From Dasania phycosphaerae (GTDB taxonomy: Bacteria > Pseudomonadota > Gammaproteobacteria > Pseudomonadales > Dasaniaceae), in assembly GCF_026891035.1 (NCBI RefSeq), contig NZ_JAPTGG010000008.1, forward strand, positions 124,001 to 188,000: 64,000 nt of DNA. The letters run 5' to 3'. Under the pieces are notes generated by a model that was given only the letters and a program-made list of their open reading frames with translations, was not told the DNA's origin and made no database searches. Positions 44,517 through 53,647 of the stretch are shown here, in pieces; position 1 is the first letter of the stretch, and each line of letters starts with the position of its first letter. A program made the position numbers and the translations under genes.

Positions 44517-44782
44517 TTGGTTGTGGGTGTAGACCCTTACATCTGGGGCATAGCTGCTAAGCTTAAAGCCTGCCTAGTCGTCGCTACTTACAGTTAGCCT
44601 GTGGCTAGATTGCTAAGTATTACAAGGGGTTATCGAAAGTTGAGCTTTAGTTGATCTACTTCAAAAGAAAGTTCGCACCATGCACGTACTATGTTGGATT
44701 AGATATGCGTTTAAAGACACAGTAGTGGCTTGTTACCGCTGGCTATCGCGCTAAACAGCTAAGCCTGTGGCTAGGGGTGAAT
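44517..44782. other. upstream region of ackA
   Basis: About 265 bases between the Fur box and the acetate kinase start contain no supported gene. I could not pick a promoter with confidence. An AGGGG ribosome site stands at 44773-44777. Confidence 0.4.
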
Positions 44783-45982
44783 ATGGATAGACAGATACTG
44801 GTACTTAATGTGGGTTCTTCCAGTATAAAATTTTCGGTGTATCAACAGGCTGCTGATGGCTTGTTGAAGGTATTGCTAAGTGGCCAGCTTACTCATCAGG
44901 GGCAGAACCGTGAGTTTAAGGTTGATTGTTTTGCAAGCGACTGTTTTGCCAGTGACAGCCGGCAGCAGTGGCAGGAGGCTCGAGTCGATAATAATCGTAA
45001 AGCAGATGTGGCGCGTATTCTGGATTATCTTGCTAACAGTAAAGCTGGTTTTGCTATCACCTTAGTAGGGCACCGAGTCGTGCATGGCGGTACTAGTTTT
45101 GCTAAGCCAGCCCTGATTAATGAGCAGGTGCTAGCTAGCTTACGTGAGCTACAGGATTTAGCGCCCTTGCATCAAGCCCATAATGTTGACGCCATTGCTG
45201 CGGTTGCTGAGCTGTGGCCCTCGGTTAAGCAGGTGGCTTGTTTTGATACTGCTTTCCATCACAGCATGCCCGCTGAGGCTCAAACTTTTGCTATCCCCAA
45301 ACATTTTACTGAGCAAGGCATTAGACCCTATGGTTTTCATGGTTTGTCCTACCAGTATATTGCCAGCATTTTGCCTAGTGTTAAGCCCAAACCATGCTTA
45401 TCGCGTGTGCTAGTGGCGCATTTGGGTAGCGGTGCTAGCTTATGTGCTATGCGCGATCTACGCAGTGTGGCCACCACTATGTCGTTTACACCTTTAGATG
45501 GTTTGGCTATGGCTACCCGCAGCGGTGCTATAGACCCGGGAGTATTGCTATATTTATTAAATAATAAAGCGATGACAGTAGAGCAGTTGCAGCAGCTATT
45601 AAACCATCAGTCGGGGCTGCTGGGTATGTCGGGTATTAGTGCGGATTTGCGTGAGTTATTAGCCAGTGATCATCCGGCTGCCAGCGCAGCAGTAGACCAT
45701 TATATTTATCGAATAGTACTGGCGCTGGGCTCTATGGCGGCCGCCGCAGGCGGCATAGACACATTGGTGTTTACCGCAGGTGTGGGCCAGCACTGCGCAC
45801 AAGTACGCGAGCGGGTATGCCAGCAAATAGCATGGCTGGGCGTTAAATTAAATACACAGGCCAACGCTAGTCACGCCCAGTGTATTAGCCATAAAGATAG
45901 TCAGGTAGCGGTATATGTCATCGCGACTGATGAAGCATTAATGATTGCTCAGCATTGTCTAGCGTTAGATATTGCCAGCTAA
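44783..45982 (+). CDS. ackA: acetate kinase
   Basis: Converts acetyl phosphate and ADP to acetate and ATP. The 399-residue protein has the N-terminal signature ILVLNVGSSSIKFSVY, the substrate site HRVVHGG, the second signature YGFHGLSYQYI, the phosphate loop AHLGSGASLCA and FTAGVGQH. The ATG at 44783 is preferred over a GTG six bases earlier because of ribosome-site spacing. It is the first gene of a six-gene rightward set and is followed after 19 bases by phosphoketolase, which produces its substrate. Confidence 0.97.
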   Translation: MDRQILVLNVGSSSIKFSVYQQAADGLLKVLLSGQLTHQGQNREFKVDCFASDCFASDSRQQWQEARVDNNRKADVARILDYLANSKAGFAITLVGHRVVHGGTSFAKPALINEQVLASLRELQDLAPLHQAHNVDAIAAVAELWPSVKQVACFDTAFHHSMPAEAQTFAIPKHFTEQGIRPYGFHGLSYQYIASILPSVKPKPCLSRVLVAHLGSGASLCAMRDLRSVATTMSFTPLDGLAMATRSGAIDPGVLLYLLNNKAMTVEQLQQLLNHQSGLLGMSGISADLRELLASDHPAASAAVDHYIYRIVLALGSMAAAAGGIDTLVFTAGVGQHCAQVRERVCQQIAWLGVKLNTQANASHAQCISHKDSQVAVYVIATDEALMIAQHCLALDIAS

Positions 45983-46001
45983 TTGTATAGAGGAAGTTTA
46001 C

Positions 46002-48392
46002 ATGACAAAAAAAAATAATACGGTTACAAGTACGCAAACACCGCTGGATGAGCAGGAGCTAAAACAGTTACATGCTTATTGGTGTGCCTGTAATTATCTG
46101 GCTGCGGCTATGATTTATCTGCAAGAGAACCCCTTATTGCGCCAACCCTTAGCCAAAGAGCATATTAAAAAACGTTTATTGGGGCACTGGGGAGCTAGCC
46201 CCGGCTTGTCGTTTATGTATATACACATGAACAGGCTGATTAATAAATATGATCTAAACAGTATATTTTTATCGGGCCCCGGCCACGGTGCCCCCGGTGT
46301 TTTGGCGCCGGTTTATTTAGAGGGTACCTATACCGAAGTTTATCCCGATATGCGTGAAGATGAGGAAGGGCTACGTCGTTTTTTTAAACAGTTTTCTTTT
46401 CCCGGTGGCATCGGTAGCCACTGCACACCAGAAACTCCGGGCTCTATTCATGAAGGTGGTGAGCTAGGCTATAGCCTATCCCACGCATTTGGCGCAGCCT
46501 TTGATAACCCCGATTTAATTGTTACCGTGGCTGTTGGTGATGGCGAGGCAGAAACGGGGCCACTGGCTACGGCCTGGCATTCCAATAAATTTTTACATCC
46601 CATACGCGATGGTGCTGTGCTACCTATATTGCACTTAAATGGTTATAAAATTAATAATCCCACCCTATTATCCAGAATTACAGGGCAAGAGTTAGAAGAT
46701 TTATTTAGTGGCTATGGTTGGCAGCCTTACTTTGTTGAGGGTGACGACCCCATGGTTATGCATCAACAGATGGCGGCAACTATGGAGCGCTGTGTAAGCG
46801 AGATACAAAGCATACAGCAGCAAGCCAGAGCTGGCGGCAACGCCAGCCGAGCGCGTTGGCCTATGATAGTGTTGCGCTCACCCAAGGGCTGGACCGGGCC
46901 TAAACAGGTGGGCGGACATAAGGTAGAGGGCTACTGGCGCGCCCACCAGGTACCACTGGCCAATGTCCACAGTGACGAGCAGCAGTTACAGCAGTTAGAG
47001 CAATGGCTAAAAAGTTATCAGCCTGAATTATGGTTTGATCAGCAAGGTAAACTCATCCCCGAATTAAAAGCCCTAGCCCCAAAAGGCTTGCGGCGTATGA
47101 GTGCCAACCCCCATGCTAATGGTGGTTTGTTACGCCGTGATTTGTTAATGCCTGATTTTCGTGACTACATGATAGCGGTTACAGAACCGGCAAAAAGCAG
47201 TGCCATGAATACGAAGCCTCTGGGCTGCATGCTTAGAGATATTATGCGACTTAATAGCAATAATTTTCGTGTGTTTGGGCCTGATGAAAATACCTCAAAT
47301 AAATTAGATGCGATTTATGAGGTGAGTAAAAAACTATGGCTGGCGGATTACAAACCCGAGGATGAACAGGGTGGTGAGCTCAGCCCCGATGGCCGAGTGC
47401 TTGAGATGCTGTCGGAGCACACCTTAGAGGGGTGGTTTGAAGGCTATGTGCTAACTGGCAGGCACGGTTTTTTTGCCACCTACGAGGCCTTTGTGCATGT
47501 TATAGACTCTATGTACAACCAGCATGCGAAGTGGCTGGCGATATGTGAAGAGCTGCCTTGGCGTGCTCCCATAGCTTCAATTAATTTATTAATTACGTCT
47601 ACAGTTTGGCGTCAGGATCACAACGGTTTTACTCATCAAGATCCGGGCTTTCTAGACTTGGTGGTTAATAAAAGCCCGCTGGTCACCCGTATCTACTTAC
47701 CCCCAGATGTTAATTGCCTGCTGTCCACCGCAGATCATTGTTTACGTAGCCATAATGATATTAATGTAATTGTGGCTGATAAGCAGATGCATGTGCAGTA
47801 TCTCGATAAAGATGCAGCGATAAAACACTGTACCAAAGGTCTGGGTATATGGGAGTGGGCCAGCACTGATAAGGGAGTAGAGCCCGATGTAGTAATGGTG
47901 GGCTGTGGTGATATTCCCACCAAAGAAGCGCTGGCAGCTACGGCTATGCTAAGGGAATATTTCCCCGATTTAAAAATTCGTTTTATCAATGTGGTGGATT
48001 TATTTCGCATGACTCCAGCCGAAGAGCACCCACACGGTTTAAGCGACAGTGACTTTGATAGCCTATTCACTAAAGATAAGCCCATAGTATTTAACTTTCA
48101 TGGTTACCCCTGGCTAATACACCGGCTCGCTTATAGGCGTGCGAATAAAAATTTACATGTTAGGGGTTATATAGAGCGAGGCAATATTAATACGCCGTTA
48201 GAGCTGGCCATAGATAATCAAATTGATAGGTTTAGCTTGGCTATAGATGTTATTGATCGTGTGCCGCGTCTACAGGTAATAGGTGCGCATGCCAAACAAA
48301 GTCTGCGCGATAAACAAATAGACTGTAGGCATTATGCTCATGAGCATGGTGTAGATAAACCCGAACATAATAACTGGGTGTGGCCCTTTTAA
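46002..48392 (+). CDS. xfp: phosphoketolase (xylulose-5-P/fructose-6-P)
   Basis: A thiamine-diphosphate enzyme that splits xylulose 5-phosphate (and often fructose 6-phosphate) with inorganic phosphate to acetyl phosphate and glyceraldehyde 3-phosphate or erythrose 4-phosphate. The 796 residues carry the family runs SGPGHGAPG, GGIGSHCTPETPGSIHEGGE, VGDGEAETGPLATAWH (TPP site), HLNGYKINNPT and QDHNGFTHQDPGF. The ATG at 46002 has an AGAGGAAG site. Pairing with ackA gives a short route from pentose phosphate to ATP and acetate. Confidence 0.97.
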   Translation: MTKKNNTVTSTQTPLDEQELKQLHAYWCACNYLAAAMIYLQENPLLRQPLAKEHIKKRLLGHWGASPGLSFMYIHMNRLINKYDLNSIFLSGPGHGAPGVLAPVYLEGTYTEVYPDMREDEEGLRRFFKQFSFPGGIGSHCTPETPGSIHEGGELGYSLSHAFGAAFDNPDLIVTVAVGDGEAETGPLATAWHSNKFLHPIRDGAVLPILHLNGYKINNPTLLSRITGQELEDLFSGYGWQPYFVEGDDPMVMHQQMAATMERCVSEIQSIQQQARAGGNASRARWPMIVLRSPKGWTGPKQVGGHKVEGYWRAHQVPLANVHSDEQQLQQLEQWLKSYQPELWFDQQGKLIPELKALAPKGLRRMSANPHANGGLLRRDLLMPDFRDYMIAVTEPAKSSAMNTKPLGCMLRDIMRLNSNNFRVFGPDENTSNKLDAIYEVSKKLWLADYKPEDEQGGELSPDGRVLEMLSEHTLEGWFEGYVLTGRHGFFATYEAFVHVIDSMYNQHAKWLAICEELPWRAPIASINLLITSTVWRQDHNGFTHQDPGFLDLVVNKSPLVTRIYLPPDVNCLLSTADHCLRSHNDINVIVADKQMHVQYLDKDAAIKHCTKGLGIWEWASTDKGVEPDVVMVGCGDIPTKEALAATAMLREYFPDLKIRFINVVDLFRMTPAEEHPHGLSDSDFDSLFTKDKPIVFNFHGYPWLIHRLAYRRANKNLHVRGYIERGNINTPLELAIDNQIDRFSLAIDVIDRVPRLQVIGAHAKQSLRDKQIDCRHYAHEHGVDKPEHNNWVWPF

Positions 48393-48429
48393 TCATTGAT
48401 TTATTAACTAAGGCTTTGGCGTTAAATCT

Positions 48430-50151
48430 ATGCAGCAACATTTAATTCTAATAGGTATGTTAGCCGGTGGTTTAGGTTTGTTTATGTTAGCTGTGGGGAT
48501 GATGACCGACGGCCTTAAATCGGCTGCCGGTCAGGCCCTGCGTGATATTTTAGCGCGCTGGACCCGTACCCCCGCACATGGCATTTTTACCGGCCTGGCG
48601 ATTACCGCCATAGTGCAGTCTTCCAGCGCGGTTACTGTAGCAACTATAGGTTTTGTTAATGCCGGTATTATTTCTATGCGCCGGGCCCTGGGTGTGGTCT
48701 ACGGTTCAAATTTAGGCACCACCATGACTGGCTGGTTGGTCGCGGTGGTTGGCTTTAAGCTTAATATAGAGTCTTTTGCCTTGCCCTTAATTGGTCTAGG
48801 TATGTTATTGCGGCTCACCGGGGGCGAGAGTAAACGTGCGCCATTGGGTTTAGCCCTAGTTGGCTTTGGGCTATTTTTTATAGGTGTAGATGTACTAAAA
48901 GATGCTTTTGATGGTTTGGTACTGGCAATAGACTTTAACAAATTTACCGTTGAAGGTTGGCGCGGTATTTTAATGTACGTAGCCATAGGTTTTTTGATTA
49001 CCGTACTAACCCAGTCGTCCAGCGCCGCAATTGCGATAACCCTAACAGCAGCTAGCGGTGGCGTATTAGGGCTGTATGCTGCCGCAGCAATGGTAATAGG
49101 CGCTAATGTAGGCACAACTTCCACTGCTGCAATTGCCGTGATAGGCGCAACAGCTAACGCCAAGCGAGTAGCCTCTGCCCATATCATATTCAATGTGGGG
49201 GCAGGCCTGCTAGCCTTGCTTATATTACCGGTTTTATTTTGGGTGGTGGAATCCAGTACTAATTTATTAGGCTTAGAGTCTATACCGGCGGTGACCTTGG
49301 CTTTGTTTCATACCGTGTTTAATTTGGTGGGTGTGTTACTGATGTTGCCGTTTAATAACCGACTGGCAGATTTTTTGGAAAAGCGTTTTATTACTCAAGA
49401 GGAAGTCGAGTCTAGGCCACAATATTTAGATAAAACCGTTTTAGTTACGCCAGTATTAGCTGTTAATGCTTTAGTGCTGGAACTCAACAGGCTAGTAGCT
49501 GTGATTAAACGTATGGGTATACAGGTGATGGCCGAGCATCCTAATAATCTGCAAGCGGTTAGTCACGATGAGCGCGTGGTTAATCAGTTGTCTGCAGCTG
49601 TGTCGTCATTTATAGCTCAGATAGAGCGCGCTGAACTAAGTGAAGAAATTGCCCAAGAGCTCGCGAAAATACTACGCGCGGACCAGCATCTATTGGCGGC
49701 TAGTGAACAAGCGCTAGCCTTAGCAAAAAATCCACAGCTGAGTACTGATATTAGCGATGCCAGTGTTAAAATTGGTATGCAGCAATTTAATCAGTTGGTC
49801 TACCACTTTATAGATCAAGCAGATTTATCATCGCCACAGTTTTCTTTGTTATCTGCCCATCAACAATTACAACAAATAGAGCAATGCTATGGAGATATTA
49901 AGGGCGTGTTACTGCTGGCTGGTGTTGAACTACGCTTAAAGATTGATGATGTCATTGCCCTTATAGAAATTAACAGCGATAAACGCCATATGTGTGTGCA
50001 GTTAATAAAAGCATTAAGCCTGTTGAGTAATGTGGTGGTAGATGTTGATAGTGAGGGCTATACCCAGCCTGATGTGGCTGAGGATAGCGGCCAGGCTAAC
50101 ACCGAGCAGCCGCTGGCAACTGTCACTAATAAATCCATTACAGAACCTTGA
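48430..50151 (+). CDS. Na/Pi cotransporter family protein
   Basis: A sodium-phosphate symporter-like membrane protein of 573 residues. The two inverted repeats each hold the hallmark QSSS motif (AIVQSSSAVTVATIGFVNAG near residue 57 and LTQSSSAAIAITLTAASGG near 195). Eight or nine helices fill residues 5-310. The C-terminal 230 residues are a PhoU-like helical cytoplasmic domain. It lies 37 bases after xfp, whose reaction consumes phosphate, so moving phosphate in or out is a sensible partner activity. Direction of transport cannot be read from the sequence. Confidence 0.92.
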   Translation: MQQHLILIGMLAGGLGLFMLAVGMMTDGLKSAAGQALRDILARWTRTPAHGIFTGLAITAIVQSSSAVTVATIGFVNAGIISMRRALGVVYGSNLGTTMTGWLVAVVGFKLNIESFALPLIGLGMLLRLTGGESKRAPLGLALVGFGLFFIGVDVLKDAFDGLVLAIDFNKFTVEGWRGILMYVAIGFLITVLTQSSSAAIAITLTAASGGVLGLYAAAAMVIGANVGTTSTAAIAVIGATANAKRVASAHIIFNVGAGLLALLILPVLFWVVESSTNLLGLESIPAVTLALFHTVFNLVGVLLMLPFNNRLADFLEKRFITQEEVESRPQYLDKTVLVTPVLAVNALVLELNRLVAVIKRMGIQVMAEHPNNLQAVSHDERVVNQLSAAVSSFIAQIERAELSEEIAQELAKILRADQHLLAASEQALALAKNPQLSTDISDASVKIGMQQFNQLVYHFIDQADLSSPQFSLLSAHQQLQQIEQCYGDIKGVLLLAGVELRLKIDDVIALIEINSDKRHMCVQLIKALSLLSNVVVDVDSEGYTQPDVAEDSGQANTEQPLATVTNKSITEP

Positions 50152-51218
50152 GTGATTTTATGAACATGCTTTTAAGCGAGGGTTTAGTGTGGTTGGGCAT
50201 AGTGTTTTGTATTAGCCAGTCAGCGATGTTTAGTGGTTTAAATCTGGCTTTGTTGGGTGTCAGTCGCCTTCGTTTAGAGGTGGAGGCTCAATCTGGTTCG
50301 CCAGCGGCATTGACCATCTTAGCCTTGCGTAAAAACGTCAATTTATTGTTGGCAACGATACTGTGGGGCAATGTGGCGATCAATGTGTTGCTCACCTTGC
50401 TCTCTAATTCTGTTATGGCGGGCTTAACTGCCTTTTTATTTTCCAGTGTACTCATTACATTTTTGGGCGAAATTATACCGCAGGCCTATTTTTCGCGTAA
50501 TGCTATGCGTATGGGGGCTTTATTGGCACCGGTTTTAAAGTTCTATCAATACCTGTTATACCCGGTGGCTAAGCCCTGCGCCATAGTGTTAGATCAATGG
50601 TTAGGTAAAGAGGGTATTAGTTATTTTCGTGAGCAAGATTTACATACGGTTATTGCCAAACATATAGAGTCTAGTAGTTCTGATGTGAGCCTGCTGGAAG
50701 GCACTGGGGCGATTAATTTTTTAAAAATAGATGATATTGCCGTTAGTAAAATGGGGGAGTTGATCGATGACAAAAGCATCATACATTTACCTCAAGCTAA
50801 AGGTTTGCCTGTGTTTCCTGAATTTAATCGACAGGTAAAGGATGGTTTTTTACAGGCTATTGCTGCATCAGGTAAGAAGTGGGTTGTTATCACTGATGAA
50901 CAGGGGCTTCCTTACTCTATACTTAATGCGCATGTGTTTCTTAGAAGCATATTGGCGGAGCTGCCTATGTCTGCTCAGGAATACTGTCACCAACCTATAG
51001 TGGTTACTGATCCTCAAGAACAGTTGGGTAAGGTGTTATCTGAATTAAAGGTGTCACCAGAGCATCAATCAGATGATGTGATCGATAACGATATTATTTT
51101 GTACTGGGGCGAACAGCGGCGAATTATTAGTGGCTCCGATATTTTAGGTAGATTGTTAAAAGGCATAGTTAGGCGTGATGACATAAACGATAAACATTTA
51201 CATCCTATTTCTTTGTAA
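50148..51218 (+). CDS. DUF21 (CNNM/CorB-like) membrane protein
   Basis: A 356-residue protein with a DUF21 transmembrane module in the first 180 residues (helices near 12-34, 65-87 and 92-112, with FSGLNLALLGVSRLRLEVEA and FLGEIIPQAYFSRNA). This is the core of the CNNM/CorB Mg2+ transport family. The remaining part looks like a weak, divergent CBS region, and no CorC-type C-terminal domain is evident. The TTG start overlaps the preceding stop by four bases; an ATG 12 bases on is possible. Magnesium is needed by the kinase and phosphoketolase beside it, but that link is speculation. Confidence 0.85.
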   Translation: MSDFMNMLLSEGLVWLGIVFCISQSAMFSGLNLALLGVSRLRLEVEAQSGSPAALTILALRKNVNLLLATILWGNVAINVLLTLLSNSVMAGLTAFLFSSVLITFLGEIIPQAYFSRNAMRMGALLAPVLKFYQYLLYPVAKPCAIVLDQWLGKEGISYFREQDLHTVIAKHIESSSSDVSLLEGTGAINFLKIDDIAVSKMGELIDDKSIIHLPQAKGLPVFPEFNRQVKDGFLQAIAASGKKWVVITDEQGLPYSILNAHVFLRSILAELPMSAQEYCHQPIVVTDPQEQLGKVLSELKVSPEHQSDDVIDNDIILYWGEQRRIISGSDILGRLLKGIVRRDDINDKHLHPISL

Positions 51219-51234
51219 TACAGGTAAAACTATT

Positions 51235-52638
51235 ATGGCAACAGTGACATTTTACGGCGCAATTGAAGGCGTAACAGGCTCAGCCTATTTGCTGGCAACC
51301 GATGAGGCTAAAATCTTATTGGACTGCGGTTTGTTTCAGGGTAGGCGTGAAGAAGAGGAGGGCAATTTAGAGGCCTTTCCTTTTGATGTTACAGAGCTGG
51401 ATGCCGTGGTCCTGTCCCATGCTCACTTAGATCACTCAGGCCGGCTGCCTAAGTTGGTTGCGGATGGCTATAATGCCGCAATTTATATGACTAGCCCCAG
51501 TGTTGAACTATTGGAGATTTTGCTCAATGATGCCGTGTCATTGCAGCTGCGCGACGTGGAGTGGGAAAACAAACGCCTACAGCGAGCGGGTAAAAAACTC
51601 ATAGAGCCTATGTATACATTAGACAATGTTAAGGAAACACTGACCCTATGTTCCGGTGAGGATTATGGGCATAGGGTTACTGTGGCGAAAGGCATAGATG
51701 TTTGTTTTAGAGATGCCGGTCATATTCTGGGCTCTGCCATAGTAGAAGTGTTTGTTACTGAGCAAGGGGTAGAGAAAAAATTGGTGTTCTCAGGGGACTT
51801 GGGCAATAGTTGTTCAGCCTTGTTGCGTGATCCCGAAGTGGTGGAACATGCCGATGTGTTGTTGCTAGAGTCTACTTATGGTGATCGTAATCATAGGCCT
51901 ATGGATGAGACTTTAGCTGAGTTTGAAGATATCGTTGAGCAGGCCTCAAAAAACGGCGGCAATATATTAATACCCTCATTTGCAGTCGGTCGTACCCAGG
52001 AAATTATTTTCCGATTAGGTGAGCTTTATCAAAAAGGTAAGCTTAGGCAGCAGGCAGTCTATTTAGATAGCCCCATGGCGATAGCGGTCACGGAAATTTA
52101 TCACCGTTACCAGGATGTGTATAACACCGAGGATCAGGCGGCTATGAAAAAAGGCGCTGCCAGTAGCCTGCATAGTTTTTTGCCGGTGCTGCGCTATTCC
52201 TCTTCTACGGCCGAATCTATAGCGCTTAATAATATAGAAGCCGGGGCAATTATTATTGCCGGTAGTGGTATGTGCAATGGCGGCCGTATACGCCATCATT
52301 TCAAACACAATTTATGGCGCCGTAATGCTCATGTGATTTTTGTTGGCTTTCAAGCTATGGGTACGCCTGGCCGGGCGTTGGTTGATGGTGCCAAATTTTT
52401 TAACCAAGCAGGTGAGAAAATATCGGTTAAGGCAGCGATTCATACCATAGGCGGTTTTTCCGCTCACGCAAGCCAGTCGCAGCTTTTAGACTGGATTAAT
52501 GGTTTTTCTCAAGCTAATAAACCTAGGCTATTTTTGGTACATGGCGAAGAGGACACCAAAGTCATTTTTAAATCATACCTCAAACAGCAGGGCTGGGACG
52601 CCAGCATACCCGCCAAAGGTGAGACTATTACTTTCTAA
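51235..52638 (+). CDS. MBL-fold beta-CASP RNA hydrolase
   Basis: A 467-residue protein of the CPSF-like metallo-beta-lactamase family that cuts or trims RNA. The zinc site motifs are SHAHLDHSGRLP (HxHxDH near residue 62), DAGHILGSA and SGDLGN. Beta-CASP motifs are ESTYGDRNHR, PSFAVGRTQE, AGSGMCNGGRIRHH and HTIGGFSAHASQSQLLDW. It has no KH domain, so it is the short bacterial form and not RNase J. It lies 16 bases after the DUF21 gene. Its RNA target is unknown. Confidence 0.93.
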   Translation: MATVTFYGAIEGVTGSAYLLATDEAKILLDCGLFQGRREEEEGNLEAFPFDVTELDAVVLSHAHLDHSGRLPKLVADGYNAAIYMTSPSVELLEILLNDAVSLQLRDVEWENKRLQRAGKKLIEPMYTLDNVKETLTLCSGEDYGHRVTVAKGIDVCFRDAGHILGSAIVEVFVTEQGVEKKLVFSGDLGNSCSALLRDPEVVEHADVLLLESTYGDRNHRPMDETLAEFEDIVEQASKNGGNILIPSFAVGRTQEIIFRLGELYQKGKLRQQAVYLDSPMAIAVTEIYHRYQDVYNTEDQAAMKKGAASSLHSFLPVLRYSSSTAESIALNNIEAGAIIIAGSGMCNGGRIRHHFKHNLWRRNAHVIFVGFQAMGTPGRALVDGAKFFNQAGEKISVKAAIHTIGGFSAHASQSQLLDWINGFSQANKPRLFLVHGEEDTKVIFKSYLKQQGWDASIPAKGETITF

Positions 52639-52664
52639 CGGTAATTTAATTGATAAGAGCAACT

Positions 52665-53561
52665 ATGACTGATCTTAAAAAGCCGTATAAGGCTGCCAAA
52701 GTTTTTCCTACCGCAGAGGAGGATGTGGGGGCTGCGAAGCTTAGCCCTAGTACCCCGCAAACGAGTTCGCCAGCCTATAGGTTGGCCTATTCTGATAATG
52801 AGTTTTTATTACGCGATGAATTACGCCCCTTACGTTTACAGCTAGAGCTGTTAAAACCCGACTTGCTACAAGATGAACAGGGTATAGAGGCGACTGTGGT
52901 GGTATTTGGCAGTGCCCGTATACCTGATGCCGAGACTGCCGCTAACCATTTAGCTGAGGCTAAGCACAAGGCTGAAATGCAGCCTAATAATAGCGCCTTG
53001 CTTAAGCAAGTTGCTGAGGCTGAAAGAGTATTGCGCAATAGTTTTTATTATGAAGAAGCTAGAAAGTTTGCCCGGCTGATCACCCAAGACAGTGCCAGTG
53101 ACGACGAATGTGACTTTATGATTATCACCGGTGGCGGCCCAGGTATTATGGAGGCCGCCAATCGTGGCGCTATGGAAGCTGGAGGTAAGAGTATAGGCTT
53201 AAATATTGTTTTGCCCTTTGAGCAGCGCCCCAATCCGTATGTGACACCAGAACTATGTTTTCAATTTCATTATTTTGCCATACGCAAGATGCACTTTTTA
53301 AAGCGTGCCCGCGCCTTATTGGCCTGCCCTGGTGGTTTTGGTACTTTGGATGAACTGTTTGAAACCTTGACCTTAATCCAAACAAAAAAAATCAAACCGC
53401 TGCCTGTTTTGCTGATGGGTAGTGACTATTGGCGGCGTATGATTAATTTTGAAATGCTGGTGGAGGAGGGCATGATAGAAGAGCAAGACCTTGCCCTGTT
53501 CCAGTTTGTTGACAGTGCCGAGCAAGCCCGAGATATAGTAAGGGCGCACTGGGGGATATAA
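52665..53561 (+). CDS. LOG family (TIGR00730) nucleotide phosphoribohydrolase
   Basis: A Rossmann-fold protein of 298 residues. Members hydrolyse nucleoside 5'-monophosphates to a free base and ribose 5-phosphate; plant LOG and E. coli PpnN are examples. Visible motifs are VVVFGSARIP, ITGGGPGIMEAANRGAMEAGG and the catalytic CPGGFGTLDELFETLTLIQ. The N-terminal 60 residues are extra and polar. I took the ATG at 52665; a TTG 15 bases earlier is possible. As the last gene of the phosphoketolase set it could supply ribose 5-phosphate to the pathway. Confidence 0.9.
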   Translation: MTDLKKPYKAAKVFPTAEEDVGAAKLSPSTPQTSSPAYRLAYSDNEFLLRDELRPLRLQLELLKPDLLQDEQGIEATVVVFGSARIPDAETAANHLAEAKHKAEMQPNNSALLKQVAEAERVLRNSFYYEEARKFARLITQDSASDDECDFMIITGGGPGIMEAANRGAMEAGGKSIGLNIVLPFEQRPNPYVTPELCFQFHYFAIRKMHFLKRARALLACPGGFGTLDELFETLTLIQTKKIKPLPVLLMGSDYWRRMINFEMLVEEGMIEEQDLALFQFVDSAEQARDIVRAHWGI

Positions 53562-53593
53562 GTGCAGCGAATATTATTGCTATGGTAATTGAA

Positions 53594-53626
53594 AACTGGC
53601 AGCGCTACTGAGTAGTGCTGCCAGTT
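53594..53626. terminator. very strong bidirectional terminator
   Basis: The 15-base arms 53594-53608 and 53612-53626 pair fully apart from one G-T wobble, around a TGA loop. AT-rich tails lie on both sides (TTAATATTT rightward, TTTTCAATT leftward). It separates the LOG gene from converging leuA. Confidence 0.8.
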
Positions 53627-53647
53627 AATATTTATCAAGCTGCTTGC

